From positions 1-37,149 of the forward strand of contig JAUNWX010000020.1 of the NCBI GenBank assembly GCA_030540075.1: a stretch of DNA of 37,149 nucleotides. Reading direction: 5' to 3'. The DNA is from Lachnospiraceae bacterium (lineage in GTDB: Bacteria > Bacillota > Clostridia > Lachnospirales > Lachnospiraceae). Shown here one piece after another: positions 9,068 to 17,494 of this stretch. The position numbers and the translations under genes are program-made. Position 1 is the first letter of the stretch. Each line of letters begins with the position of its first letter. The notes below the pieces were generated by a model, which saw only the letters and a list, made by a program, of their open reading frames with translations, searched no databases and was not told where the DNA came from.

Positions 9068-9628
9068 TCAGATTTCAAGGTTTCTGAAGTACGGCATCAT
9101 CATCTCTGCGATCGCATCATCGGTACAGTCGAAGTATCCTGATCCATCCTTGGCTGCCAGACGGAAACCGGCATTGACGCCTCTGGTCGGCTTGATCTCG
9201 AGGCCGTTTCTGACCTCGTCAGCGAGCTCTGCCTTCAGCTCCTCGGATACTGCAGCGACTTCTGCGCTATACTGCGCCACATCCTCGCCCGCAAGTGCTG
9301 CGCGAATCAGTTTGCCCAGTGCGGCACCGCTCAGCTCTTTCTTGATATCGCTCTTCAGAAGCTTTTCGTATTCCTTCTGAACCTCCGTCTTGAATGAGAG
9401 CATGGCGTCACGTTTTGCCTGCTCTGCACTGACAGCGGCACTTTCCTTCATGACTCCGATTTCCTTTTCTGCGCCTGCTTTCGCAGCAGCAGCTTCTGCC
9501 TTTGCATCGGAAATAATTGCGTCTGCTTTTTTACGGGCTTCCGCAATGATAGAGTCAGCTTCAGCGTTTGCTGCATCGACACCCTCTTTGCGAATCGATG
9601 TAACCAGATCCTGAATCTGTGATTCCAT
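9068..9628 (-). CDS. ntpE: V-type ATP synthase subunit E (peripheral stalk)
   Basis: This subunit of 186 aa forms a peripheral stator stalk. The N-terminal two thirds is an Ala/Lys/Glu-rich coiled coil; the C-terminal third is the globular domain that binds the head. I chose the ATG at 9628 (MESQIQDL) rather than the longer frame from 9649, because AAGGAGGAGG sits directly upstream of it and lies inside the extension. It is the first gene of the operon. No separate G subunit is seen. Confidence 0.88.
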   Translation of the reverse strand: MESQIQDLVTSIRKEGVDAANAEADSIIAEARKKADAIISDAKAEAAAAKAGAEKEIGVMKESAAVSAEQAKRDAMLSFKTEVQKEYEKLLKSDIKKELSGAALGKLIRAALAGEDVAQYSAEVAAVSEELKAELADEVRNGLEIKPTRGVNAGFRLAAKDGSGYFDCTDDAIAEMMMPYFRNLEI

Positions 9629-9680
9629 AGGCCTCCTCCTTGTATGCAATGTTAATATTTTGGTAATCCCAATTCAGATA

Positions 9681-9709
9681 ATTATAATTGTTAAAAATTT
9701 ATTAGTAAA
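9681..9709 (-). promoter_or_regulatory. Promoter of the V-ATPase operon
   Basis: On the minus strand TTTACT (9704-9709), 17 bp, then a perfect TATAAT (9681-9686). The surrounding sequence is A/T-rich. The leader to ntpE is about 45 nt. Confidence 0.65.
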
Positions 9710-9843
9710 GATTCTTTATGCGATTTTAATGTTTCGGAGATTTCTTTCTTTTTTGCCAGTTATTCATCAACATCATAGTATCTGAACTTAGATTAGATGC
9801 TATGTATTTTATCATGCATCATGTTCATTTAATACATACAAAA

Positions 9844-9875
9844 GAGAGCCTGTGTCATAAATGACACAGGCTCTC
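9844..9875 (-). terminator. Terminator of the rnf operon
   Basis: A perfect 15-bp stem, GAGAGCCTGTGTCAT (9844-9858) with its complement (9861-9875), has a 2-nt apparent loop that in practice would open to 4 nt or more. On the minus strand it is followed by TTTTGTATGTATT. It lies about 100 nt past the rnfB stop. Confidence 0.85.
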
Positions 9876-9973
9876 TACTATTATATAGGTATTCGATTCA
9901 GCAAGAGGTCTACATATCGACTTCTATGTGATTCACGGATCGAACATCGCACCGGACATTTCATCCGGATGCT

Positions 9974-10876
9974 TTATGCCTCCGGCTTTGGAGCTTCTGC
10001 TTCAGCGACCTTCGGCGCTGGTGCAGTCTCTGCAGCCTTCGGAGCGGCTGGAGCAGCCGGCTTCTTGACCACCGGGCGCTTGCCGGTGATGGCACCGGTC
10101 GGACACTTCTGGGCACAGATACCGCAGTCCTTACAGTTCTCGTTCATAACCGCGAGGTCATTTACGACATGGATACCATCGAACGGGCAGTTGCGCTCAC
10201 ACATACCGCAGGCGATACATCCGGTCGCGCAGGCATCCTTGACTGCCTTGCCCTTCAGATGGTTCTGGCAGGCAACATTGTGCTTCTTCTTATATGGAAC
10301 GAGATCGATGATGTGCTTCGGGCAGGCCTTCATGCAGGCACCACAGGCTACACACTTCTCCTTATCGACGACCGCGACACCGTTTACGATATGGATCGCA
10401 TCGAAGGCACAGGCCTTCACACAGGTGCCATAACCACAACAGCTGAATGCACATTCCTTCTCGGAGCCGTTTGGTACGACTGCAAGCTCGGAACAATCTG
10501 CGATACCGGAATAGTGGTATGCCTGCTTCGCCTTCGAGCAGTCACCCTGGCAGCGTACGAACGCGACCATCTTGCTGGACTCGTCGATCGGCTCCGCCTT
10601 GACACCCATCACCTCAGCGATCTTCTCAGCGACCGCAGCACCGCCAACCGGACACTGGGTTACGGCAGCTTCACCGTTTGCGATGGCCTTCGCACAGCCA
10701 TCACAGCCCGGGAATCCGCAGGCACCACAGTTGTTGCCAGGCAGACAGTCTCTGACCTTCGCTTCACGCTCATCTACTTCAACCTTAAACTTCTCGGAAG
10801 CCACGCCTAGGAAGATGCCGATGACTAAACCGACAGCTCCGACCAGGATGGCAGCCACAACGACAAATAATACCAT
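9974..10876 (-). CDS. rnfB: Rnf complex subunit B (iron-sulfur ferredoxin protein)
   Basis: RnfB accepts electrons from reduced ferredoxin and passes them into the Rnf membrane complex. The 300-aa protein has one N-terminal membrane helix (about 2-26), the RnfB Fe-S domain with the Cys-rich pattern from Cys44 (CLPGNNCGACGFPGC), and several ferredoxin-like 4Fe-4S clusters between residues 128 and 263 (for example CVACGACMKACP and CKDCGICAQKCP). The Pro/Ala/Lys-rich tail after about 270 is probably disordered. AGGAGGG precedes the start. It is the last gene of rnfCDGEAB. Confidence 0.94.
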   Translation of the reverse strand: MVLFVVVAAILVGAVGLVIGIFLGVASEKFKVEVDEREAKVRDCLPGNNCGACGFPGCDGCAKAIANGEAAVTQCPVGGAAVAEKIAEVMGVKAEPIDESSKMVAFVRCQGDCSKAKQAYHYSGIADCSELAVVPNGSEKECAFSCCGYGTCVKACAFDAIHIVNGVAVVDKEKCVACGACMKACPKHIIDLVPYKKKHNVACQNHLKGKAVKDACATGCIACGMCERNCPFDGIHVVNDLAVMNENCKDCGICAQKCPTGAITGKRPVVKKPAAPAAPKAAETAPAPKVAEAEAPKPEA

Positions 10877-10892
10877 TTTCTCTACCCTCCTA

Positions 10893-11507
10893 TCAGATCA
10901 GACCCTGGAATCCGAAGAATGCCATGGACATCAGGCATGCGGTCAGAAGGACGATCGGTGCGCCCTGGAAGGAACGCGGGATGTCCTTGTTGTCCTCGAG
11001 TACATTCTCACGAACATAAGAAAGAAGGAGAATGGCGAGGGCGAAGCCGATACCGATGCCGAGTGCGTATACGATACACTCGATCATGTTGAAGCCATAG
11101 CTTACGTTGTTCAGTGCGACACCGAGTACGGCGCAGTTCGTGGTGATCAGCGGAAGGTACACACCGAGCGCATCATAGAGGCTCTTCATGTTCTTCTTCA
11201 TGAACATCTCAACCAGCTGTACGAGTGCGGCGATGAGCAGGATGAAGACGATGGTGTTCAGGAAATCGAGACCATCGGTGATGCCCAGTGCCTTACAGAT
11301 CGGGGAGCTTGCGCTCATGATGCCCACATAGATCAGGTGGGAAACGATCGATGCCAGTACCGTTACGAAGATAACGGCAGCGCCCATACCCTTGGAAGCA
11401 GAGGACTTCTTCGAAACGCCGAGGAAGGCACAGATTCCGAGGAACTGGGACAGAACGACGTTGGAAACAAGAGAATATTTAATTGCAATTAACAGAAGAT
11501 CTACCAT
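10893..11507 (-). CDS. rnfA: Rnf complex subunit A (integral membrane)
   Basis: This polytopic protein of about 204 aa has six predicted membrane helices. RnfA and RnfE are homologous and form the membrane core carrying the intramembrane iron-sulfur site; conserved cysteines appear in GICAF and TTNCAVLGVAL. I chose the start at 11507 (MVDLLLIAIKY) over 11513. The AGGAGG is only 1 nt from the upper ATG but 7 nt from this one, and family members begin near this residue. It follows rnfE by 2 nt. Confidence 0.92.
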   Translation of the reverse strand: MVDLLLIAIKYSLVSNVVLSQFLGICAFLGVSKKSSASKGMGAAVIFVTVLASIVSHLIYVGIMSASSPICKALGITDGLDFLNTIVFILLIAALVQLVEMFMKKNMKSLYDALGVYLPLITTNCAVLGVALNNVSYGFNMIECIVYALGIGIGFALAILLLSYVRENVLEDNKDIPRSFQGAPIVLLTACLMSMAFFGFQGLI

Positions 11508-11509
11508 AC

Positions 11510-12199
11510 TCATGCCTCCTTCACGTCAGCGGCATCTGTGCTCTGGTTAAATGCACCGAACACATCGCCGGAGGTAACAAATTCGCTTGACTCCTGTCCA
11601 CCGTTGGTTGCAGACGGAAGGCCCAGCTTGTTCTGGATCGCCGTCAGGAATGCGAGAACCAGGAACGCACCCGGAGCCAGAACCATCATGCCGATATGGA
11701 AATCATCCGGGATGATCTGGAAGCCGAAGATGGAGCCTGCACCGAGGATCTCACGGAATGCACCGAGCGCAACGAGCGCGAAGGTGAAGCCGAGACCCAT
11801 ACCGAGTCCATCGAAGAAGGACAGGATCGGGGTATTGAACAGTGCGAAGGACTCTGCACGTCCGAGGATGATACAGTTTACGACGATCAGCGGGATATAG
11901 ATACCGAGCGCGCTGTAAACATCCTGTGTATACGCCTGCATCAGAAGCTGTACGACGGTTACAAGAGACGCAACGACGACGATCTCACTCGGAAGACGCA
12001 TACGACCTGGAATCACCTTACGGATGGCGGAAATGAGCATGTTGGACATGACCAGTACGGCGGTCGTGGAAAGGCCCATGCCAATCGCGTTGGTGGCACT
12101 TGTCGTAGTTGCAAGTGTAGGACACATACCAAGCATCATGATGAAGGTAGGATTTTCTTTAACGATACCGTTATAAATTCTTTCTACATATTTATTCAT
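11510..12199 (-). CDS. rnfE: Rnf complex subunit E (integral membrane)
   Basis: This 229-aa paralogue of RnfA has multiple membrane segments and the family patterns NPTFIMMLGMCPTLA and VVNCIILGRAESFA, whose cysteines correspond to those of RnfA. The hydrophilic tail after about residue 195 is variable. AAGGAGG lies before the start. Gene order C-D-G-E-A-B is that of clostridial Rnf operons. Confidence 0.93.
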   Translation of the reverse strand: MNKYVERIYNGIVKENPTFIMMLGMCPTLATTTSATNAIGMGLSTTAVLVMSNMLISAIRKVIPGRMRLPSEIVVVASLVTVVQLLMQAYTQDVYSALGIYIPLIVVNCIILGRAESFALFNTPILSFFDGLGMGLGFTFALVALGAFREILGAGSIFGFQIIPDDFHIGMMVLAPGAFLVLAFLTAIQNKLGLPSATNGGQESSEFVTSGDVFGAFNQSTDAADVKEA

Positions 12200-12212
12200 C
12201 TTCTATCCTCCT

Positions 12213-12821
12213 TCACTTAAGGATGTAATCCTGAACAAATTCAGTAGCGGCATTGACCGTGTTTGTAACTGCGGTCGAGGTGATGGTCGCACCTGAAATT
12301 GCATCGATTTCATCCTCGCCGGCACCGCCGCCCTTCTTTACAGAGAGCTTCGTGCCCTTGCCGGCAAACTGCTCATAGAACGCCGGCTCTGTAGCCTTCT
12401 GGCCGAGACCTGCCGTCTCCGGAAGTGTCTCCGGGAAGGAAATACCGGTTACCTTGAGGTCTGCATCGACACCGACGACGACGATGACACTTCCGCCGTA
12501 ACCAGCGGCCGAGCCCTTGATGATGTAGCCGGTCTCTGCACCAGATGTATCCTTCGCAGCGACGACAGAAATCAGGGAAGCGCCACCGTTATCCGCAGCG
12601 ATCTTTCCATCGCTCTGTGCTGTCGTGAGGGCATCTGCATAGGTCGCATCATCGTACTCCTCTGCCGGCATAACCTGCTTGTAGGATTCGATGGTGGAAG
12701 CCATATTGATCTCGTAGATCTTCTGCTTCGTCAGGCCATAGGCACCACCGAGGCAGCAGCCGGAGATCAGTGTGATCAGTGCGAGGACAAGCGCGTCCTT
12801 CATAAATGAATCCTTCTTCAT
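12213..12821 (-). CDS. rnfG: Rnf complex subunit G (covalent flavoprotein)
   Basis: This 202-aa protein has one N-terminal membrane helix (about 8-29) and an extracytoplasmic FMN-binding domain. The flavinylation motif SGATIT lies at 176-181, where FMN is expected to be linked by phosphoester to Thr181 through ApbE-type transferase activity. No apbE gene is in this window. The start overlaps the rnfD stop by 4 bp (ATGA). Confidence 0.93.
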   Translation of the reverse strand: MKKDSFMKDALVLALITLISGCCLGGAYGLTKQKIYEINMASTIESYKQVMPAEEYDDATYADALTTAQSDGKIAADNGGASLISVVAAKDTSGAETGYIIKGSAAGYGGSVIVVVGVDADLKVTGISFPETLPETAGLGQKATEPAFYEQFAGKGTKLSVKKGGGAGEDEIDAISGATITSTAVTNTVNAATEFVQDYILK

Positions 12822-13771
12822 TTCTTAGCGCCCTCCTTTCCGAAAGCCTTCGGTACGGTATGCACATTGATCATCGGAACGAGGATGTTGCAGATGATGA
12901 TGGCATAGGAAACACCCTCTGCGGAGCCGCCGAAGAGACGGAACAGTCCGGTCAGGATACCCAGCATCACGGCGAAGATAATCTGGCCGAGCGGGGTGAT
13001 CGGGGATGTAACATAGTCTGTCGCCATGAAGAATGCACCGAAGATCAGTCCACCGGCGCAGAGCTCACAGGCGAGATAGTAAAGATCGAAGCCGTGACCA
13101 CCGAAAAGCAGCGTGAATACAGCGACCGTTCCGATGTAGATCAGCGGGATCTTCGGAGAAATCACCTTGCGGATGATGAGGTATGCTGCACCGATGAGTA
13201 CGCAGAGCTTCGAAACCTCACCGATGGTTCCAGGGATACGTCCGAGGAAGGCAGCACCGAGGTCGATCTTTGCAATCGCATCCGGGTTCGTCTTCATGAA
13301 GGCAAGCGGTGTTGCACCGGAAAGTGCATCTGCACCGACACCGGTGAAGCTGGTCATCTTGCCTGCGAAGGAAATCAGCAGGAAGCATCTGGCAGCGAGG
13401 GCCGGGTTCATGAAGTTCTTACCAAGTCCACCATAAAGCTGCTTTACGATGATGATGGCAAAGACAGCACCGAGGCACGGAATCCATGCCGGGATGTTCG
13501 GTGGGCAGTTGAGTGCGAGGATGAGACCTGTAACCGCAGCGGACCAGTCCATGATGGTGATCGGCAGCTTCATGCACTTCTCATACACAAGCTCGGAAAT
13601 GACAGCAGCAGCGACCGTCAGGATACATACGAGTGCAGCATTAAAGCCCCACTGGATGATACCGTACAGGGTCGTCGGAATCAGGGCGATGAAGACATCA
13701 CGCATGATTTCCGCAGTCGTTACGTTGTCACGAATATGCGGATTTGAGGAAAGATTTAAAAGCTTACTCAT
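12818..13771 (-). CDS. rnfD: Rnf complex subunit D (membrane flavoprotein)
   Basis: This 317-aa polytopic subunit carries a covalent FMN. The motif SGAT at 151-154 (in ADALSGATPLAFMK) gives the expected attachment Thr154. It has about eight to ten hydrophobic segments. RnfD is thought to be the main ion-translocating part of the complex. It begins one base into the rnfC stop (TAATG), with a good GGAGG upstream. Confidence 0.93.
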   Translation of the reverse strand: MSKLLNLSSNPHIRDNVTTAEIMRDVFIALIPTTLYGIIQWGFNAALVCILTVAAAVISELVYEKCMKLPITIMDWSAAVTGLILALNCPPNIPAWIPCLGAVFAIIIVKQLYGGLGKNFMNPALAARCFLLISFAGKMTSFTGVGADALSGATPLAFMKTNPDAIAKIDLGAAFLGRIPGTIGEVSKLCVLIGAAYLIIRKVISPKIPLIYIGTVAVFTLLFGGHGFDLYYLACELCAGGLIFGAFFMATDYVTSPITPLGQIIFAVMLGILTGLFRLFGGSAEGVSYAIIICNILVPMINVHTVPKAFGKEGAKK

Positions 13772-15165
13772 TATTTCTGTACCTCCTCCGCTTTCTTCTC
13801 AGCGGCCTTCGCCTCTGCTTCTGCCTTCGCCTTTGCAGCGGCAGCTCTACGCTCCGCACCGACACGGCGCTTCATCTCCTTGAAGCCCTGGGTGAGCGGA
13901 CGCTTCGCCGGGCATACATATGCGCAGGCACCACACTCGAGGCACTCCATGCCCTCGAGCTCTGTGAAGCGGGCGGTATCCTTCTTCAGTGCAGCCTTGA
14001 ACATCATGGTCGGCATGAGGTTCTCCGGGCATGCGGAAACACAGCGGCCGCAGCCGATGCAGGCTGTGGTCGGCTCATGAGAAACCTGATCATGCGCGAA
14101 TGCCAGGATGGAGCTGGAGTTCTTCGCTACCGGGATATCGAGTTTGAACAGTGGAATACCCATCATCGGTCCACCGCAGACGATCTTCTCCGGCTCAGTC
14201 TTGAAGCCACCGGCCTGATCCACGATCTCCTGGTAGTTCATACCGGTCGGCACGCGGAAGTTGCCCGGCTTCGCCATCGCATCACCGGTCAGCGTGAGGA
14301 TTCTCGAAACGAGCGGCTTCGACTCACATACGGCCTCATAGATCGCGAGCATGGTGGCAGCATTGTCCACGACGCAGCCCGCGTCTGCCGGAAGCATACC
14401 AGAATTGATCTTACGACCCGTGATCGCATAGATCAGCTGACGCTCACCACCCTGCGGATACTTGGTCTTCAGTGCCACGACCTCGATGTTGGACTCACCT
14501 TTTGCTGCCTCTGTCATCGTGCGGACAGCCTCCGGCTTGTTGTCCTCGATACCGATCACGCCCTTGGCGTTCGGGAAAATCGAAAGGACAACCTTGAGGC
14601 CGCCGATGATCTTCTCCGGCTCCTCGAGCATGAGGCGATAGTCGGAGGTGAGGTAAGGCTCACACTCGGCACCGTTTACGAGGAAATAATCGATCTTATC
14701 GACGTTCTTCGGTGCCAGCTTTACGGAGGTAGGGAATCCTGCTCCGCCCAGTCCGACGATACCGGCTTCCTTTACGATATTTACGATTTCGTCACGCGTG
14801 AGCTTCGTATAGTCTCTCGCCTGACCGAAACCCTCGATCGCTTCATACTGCTGGTCGTTCTCTACTACAATTGCGTCTACCATGGCTCCGCCGGCCGTCA
14901 GCTTCTTCTCGATACTCTTTACAGTACCTGATACAGAGCAGATGACAGGTGCGGAAATAAATCCACCGGCCTCAGCGATCTTCTGTCCGACGAGGACACG
15001 ATCCCCCTTGGCGACAACCGGCTTCGCCGGTGCACCGATGTGCTGAGAAAGCGGATAGACCATGAGTCCCTGCGGCTTCAGTTCGACGATCGCCTGATCC
15101 TTGGCGAGGTCCTTGCCGTCATAGGGATGGACGCCACCTTTAAAAGTGGTAACACCCATGTTCAC
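13771..15165 (-). CDS. rnfC: Rnf complex subunit C (NADH-binding, iron-sulfur)
   Basis: This 464-aa peripheral subunit reduces NAD+ with electrons from the complex. It has an N-terminal barrel with the start pattern TFKGGVHPYDGKDLAKDQ, a flavin/NADH-binding region with Gly-rich GLGGAGFPTSVKL, and two 4Fe-4S motifs, CIGCGRCVSACP from residue 369 and CLECGACAYVCP from about 408. The Ala/Lys/Glu tail from about 435 is a charged helix typical of clostridial RnfC. TAGGAGG precedes the start. It is the first gene of the operon. Confidence 0.94.
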   Translation of the reverse strand: MNMGVTTFKGGVHPYDGKDLAKDQAIVELKPQGLMVYPLSQHIGAPAKPVVAKGDRVLVGQKIAEAGGFISAPVICSVSGTVKSIEKKLTAGGAMVDAIVVENDQQYEAIEGFGQARDYTKLTRDEIVNIVKEAGIVGLGGAGFPTSVKLAPKNVDKIDYFLVNGAECEPYLTSDYRLMLEEPEKIIGGLKVVLSIFPNAKGVIGIEDNKPEAVRTMTEAAKGESNIEVVALKTKYPQGGERQLIYAITGRKINSGMLPADAGCVVDNAATMLAIYEAVCESKPLVSRILTLTGDAMAKPGNFRVPTGMNYQEIVDQAGGFKTEPEKIVCGGPMMGIPLFKLDIPVAKNSSSILAFAHDQVSHEPTTACIGCGRCVSACPENLMPTMMFKAALKKDTARFTELEGMECLECGACAYVCPAKRPLTQGFKEMKRRVGAERRAAAAKAKAEAEAKAAEKKAEEVQK

Positions 15166-15197
15166 ATACCTCCTAAAATAAAATCATAGACTGATAT

Positions 15198-15225
15198 ATT
15201 ATATCAAATCTGCGGGAGTCGACAA
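15198..15225 (-). promoter_or_regulatory. Promoter of the rnf operon
   Basis: On the minus strand TTGTCG (15220-15225), 16 bp, then TATAAT (15198-15203) with an extended TG (TTGATATAAT). The start site would lie about 25 nt before the rnfC start codon. An A/T-rich tract extends upstream. Confidence 0.75.
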
Positions 15226-15260
15226 CGAAATTTCAGAGAATGTACGCCATTTTGTGCATA

Positions 15261-15285
15261 TTTTCAACAAAATATTTGTTAAAAT
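15261..15285. repeat. AT-rich dyad upstream of the rnf promoter
   Basis: The arms AACAAA (15266-15271) and TTTGTT (15275-15280) flank ATA, and flanking TTTT/AAAA extends the symmetry. It lies about 35-60 bp above the -35 box. It could be an activator site or simply an AT-rich promoter-proximal element. It does not fit the Rex operator layout. Confidence 0.35.
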
Positions 15286-15319
15286 AATGACATATTGAAC
15301 AAAAATTTGACAATAACTG

Positions 15320-15367
15320 GAAAAAGTCACCAACTCGGAGTGTTTTCTCCGATCTGGTGACTTTTTC
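15320..15367 (-). terminator. Terminator of glmS (bidirectional form)
   Basis: The outer 13-bp arms, GAAAAAGTCACCA (15320-15332) and its complement (15355-15367), enclose an inner CGGAG/CTCCG stem (15336-15340 with 15347-15351). The outer stem carries A-tract and T-tract on its two sides, so it can work on both strands. It lies about 118 nt after the glmS stop. Confidence 0.75.
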
Positions 15368-15484
15368 ATGAAGATTTACCGGTGCTTTCGTCTGCACGCG
15401 GAGTACCGGACCTGCACGCGTCTGTTTTCCGCTCTCCCGGATCATGAAATCCGATGGCAAAATGGGACCGCGCTTCGGCTCAGA

Positions 15485-17323
15485 TCACTCCACCGTAACA
15501 GATTTCGCGAGGTTTCTCGGCTTATCGACATCGAGGCCCTTGGCAACGCTCACATAGTACGCGAGCAGCTGGAGCGGAACGACGGCGAGGCTGGTCGCGA
15601 AGTACGGATCCGTCGATGGTACGTAGACGGTGAAGTCTGCGGTATCCTCGATGCTGTAGTTTCCATAACTTGTGAGGCCCATGAGGTAGCCGCCGCGGGA
15701 TTTCACCTCGACCATGTTCGACACGGTCTTCTCGAAGAGCTCCGGCTGGGTCAGGATGCCAACCACCAGGATACCCTTCTCGATCAGGGAGATGGTGCCA
15801 TGCTTTAGCTCGCCGGCCGCGTAGGCCTCGGAGTGGATATAGCTGATCTCCTTCAGCTTGAGCGAGCCCTCGAGGCCGATCGCATAGTCGATGCCCCGGC
15901 CGATGAAGAACACATCCTTCGCATTGGCCTGCTTCGCTGCGAACCACTGGATACGTTCCTTATCGAGCAGGATGCGCTCGATCTTCTCCGGGAGTGTTCC
16001 GAGTTCTGTGATGAGCTCCGCATAGCGCTCCTCTTCGAGTTCGCCCCGTACCTTCGCAAATTCGATGGCGAGGGTGTAGCCGGCGATGAGCTGGGTGGAG
16101 TATGCCTTCGTGGTCGCGACCGCGATCTCCGGGCCGGCGAGGGTATAGAACACGTTATCCGCCTCGCGCGCGATGGAGGAACCGACGACGTTCACGATGC
16201 CGAGGGTCTTCAGGCCGCGGGCCTTCGCTTCACGAAGCGCCGCCAGCGAATCGGCGGTCTCACCGGACTGGCTGATGATGATCACGAGGCCGTTCGGATC
16301 AAGAATCGGGTTCCGGTAGCGGAACTCGGAGGCGAGCTCGACGCGGACCGGGATCCGGGCGAGCCCCTCCATCACGTACTGTGTCACGACGCCGACGTGG
16401 TAGGCAGAGCCACAGGCGACGATATAGATTTGTGAAATCTTCTGGATCTCCTCATCACTGAGGCCGACGGCGGACAGATCGATGTGCCCGTCCTTCACGA
16501 CGGAATTGATCGTATCACGGACGGCCTTCGGCTGCTCATAGATCTCCTTCATCATGAAATGCTCGAAGCCACCCTTCTCCGCGGCCTGTGCATCCATCTT
16601 GATCTCGACGAGCTCCTTTTCGATCGGCTCCTGGTCGAGGTTGAAGAACTCTGCCTTTCCGGCGCTGAGCTTCGCAATCTCGGAATTGTCGATGTAATAC
16701 ACATTCTTGCAGTACTTGAGGATCGCCGGTACATCGGAGGCGACATAGGTCTCGCCCTCTTCGACGCCGATGATCATCGGTGCATCCTTCCGGGCGACGT
16801 AGATCTCCCCCGGGCAGTCCATGAACATAAATTCGAGGGCATAGGAGCCGCGGATCCGCATCATTGCCCGTGCGATCGCGTCGATTGGTCCCTGTCCGTA
16901 CTTTTCATAGTAATAATCCACGAGGTTGACAGCGACCTCGGTATCGGTCTGGCTGTAGAACTGGTAGCCCTTCTTCAGGAGCTTGTCCTTGATCTCCTGG
17001 AAGTTCTCGATGATGCCGTTGTGGACCGCGACCACCGTATGATGAAAGCTCATATGCGGGTGGGCGTTGGTCTCGGATGGCTCGCCGTGGGTCGCCCAGC
17101 GGGTGTGGCCGATGCCGGTGGTACCCTTCATCGCCTTGCCGTCGTTCGTCTTCTCCATCAGATTCTTCAGGCGGCCCTTCGCCTTCACGACTTCGATCTC
17201 GCCCTGCTCGTTCCGCACGGCGATGCCGGCCGAGTCATAGCCTCTGTACTCGAGCTTCGAAAGGCCGTTCAGAAGAATCGGTGCTGCCTGCTGATGTCCT
17301 ACATATCCTACGATTCCACACAT
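15485..17323 (-). CDS. glmS: Glucosamine-6-phosphate synthase (isomerizing)
   Basis: GlmS makes glucosamine-6-phosphate from fructose-6-phosphate and glutamine, the first step toward UDP-GlcNAc for the cell wall. The N-terminal glutaminase domain begins MCGIVGYVG, so Cys1 is the nucleophile after Met removal. This fixes the start at 17323 and excludes the in-frame GTG at 17341, which would bury the Cys; GAGAGGAG sits 8 nt upstream. Two SIS sugar isomerase domains follow (for example SQSGETADSLAALREAK and IGRGIDYAIGLEGSLKLKE). The C-terminus ends KPRNLAKSVTVE as usual. The 612-aa length is normal. A ribozyme in the leader controls expression. Confidence 0.96.
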   Translation of the reverse strand: MCGIVGYVGHQQAAPILLNGLSKLEYRGYDSAGIAVRNEQGEIEVVKAKGRLKNLMEKTNDGKAMKGTTGIGHTRWATHGEPSETNAHPHMSFHHTVVAVHNGIIENFQEIKDKLLKKGYQFYSQTDTEVAVNLVDYYYEKYGQGPIDAIARAMMRIRGSYALEFMFMDCPGEIYVARKDAPMIIGVEEGETYVASDVPAILKYCKNVYYIDNSEIAKLSAGKAEFFNLDQEPIEKELVEIKMDAQAAEKGGFEHFMMKEIYEQPKAVRDTINSVVKDGHIDLSAVGLSDEEIQKISQIYIVACGSAYHVGVVTQYVMEGLARIPVRVELASEFRYRNPILDPNGLVIIISQSGETADSLAALREAKARGLKTLGIVNVVGSSIAREADNVFYTLAGPEIAVATTKAYSTQLIAGYTLAIEFAKVRGELEEERYAELITELGTLPEKIERILLDKERIQWFAAKQANAKDVFFIGRGIDYAIGLEGSLKLKEISYIHSEAYAAGELKHGTISLIEKGILVVGILTQPELFEKTVSNMVEVKSRGGYLMGLTSYGNYSIEDTADFTVYVPSTDPYFATSLAVVPLQLLAYYVSVAKGLDVDKPRNLAKSVTVE

Positions 17324-17377
17324 AAAAAAATCTCCTCTCACTGATCAGGCCAATGCATCCGACGGGGGTTCTGCACA

Positions 17378-17490
17378 GGAAACCAGGGCGGACCTCAGCG
17401 GGAGGTCTGCCCTGGTTTCCGCGTCACGCATGCACAGCGGATCCGCTGTGAGGGGACACAGAACAGGGGCATGCAGCGTGCATGCCCTGT
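17378..17490 (-). other. Three strong hairpins between the ribozyme and the glmS start
   Basis: The glmS leader downstream of the ribozyme core contains a 19-bp stem with a 5-nt loop (17378-17396 with 17402-17420, one G-T pair), a perfect 18-bp palindrome (17433-17450), and an 11-bp stem with one bulged G (17463-17474 with 17480-17490). None has a T-tract, so they are not terminators. The last one could be a peripheral P4-type element of the ribozyme. The others are unexplained and would be present in the cleaved 3' mRNA. Confidence 0.7.
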
Positions 17491-17494
17491 GGAT

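Larger units (their letters stand above)
9629..9973. other. Intergenic region between rnfB and ntpE
   Basis: This AT-rich gap of about 345 bp holds the ntpE promoter and the rnf terminator. Between them (about 9710-9840) I see no ORF with a ribosome binding site and no recognisable riboswitch. The last 95 bp before the rnfB stop codon are also without a clear feature. Confidence 0.6.
15166..15484. other. Intergenic region between glmS and rnfC
   Basis: It holds the rnf promoter, the upstream dyad and the glmS terminator. The 115 bp between the terminator and the glmS stop codon shows no credible gene and no clear structure. Confidence 0.6.

Noticed and set aside
15240-15300. Rex (NADH-sensing repressor) operator upstream of rnf
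   Set aside because: The known operator has TTGTTAA and TTAACAA facing inward with a short spacer; here the AACAAA/TTTGTT arms face the other way and the inward pair is too far apart.
15233-15460. 75-codon ORF through the glmS terminator
   Set aside because: It runs through a terminator and the region upstream of the rnf promoter with no ribosome binding site.
17378-17420. The 19-bp stem in the glmS leader as an intrinsic terminator
   Set aside because: No T-tract follows on either strand.
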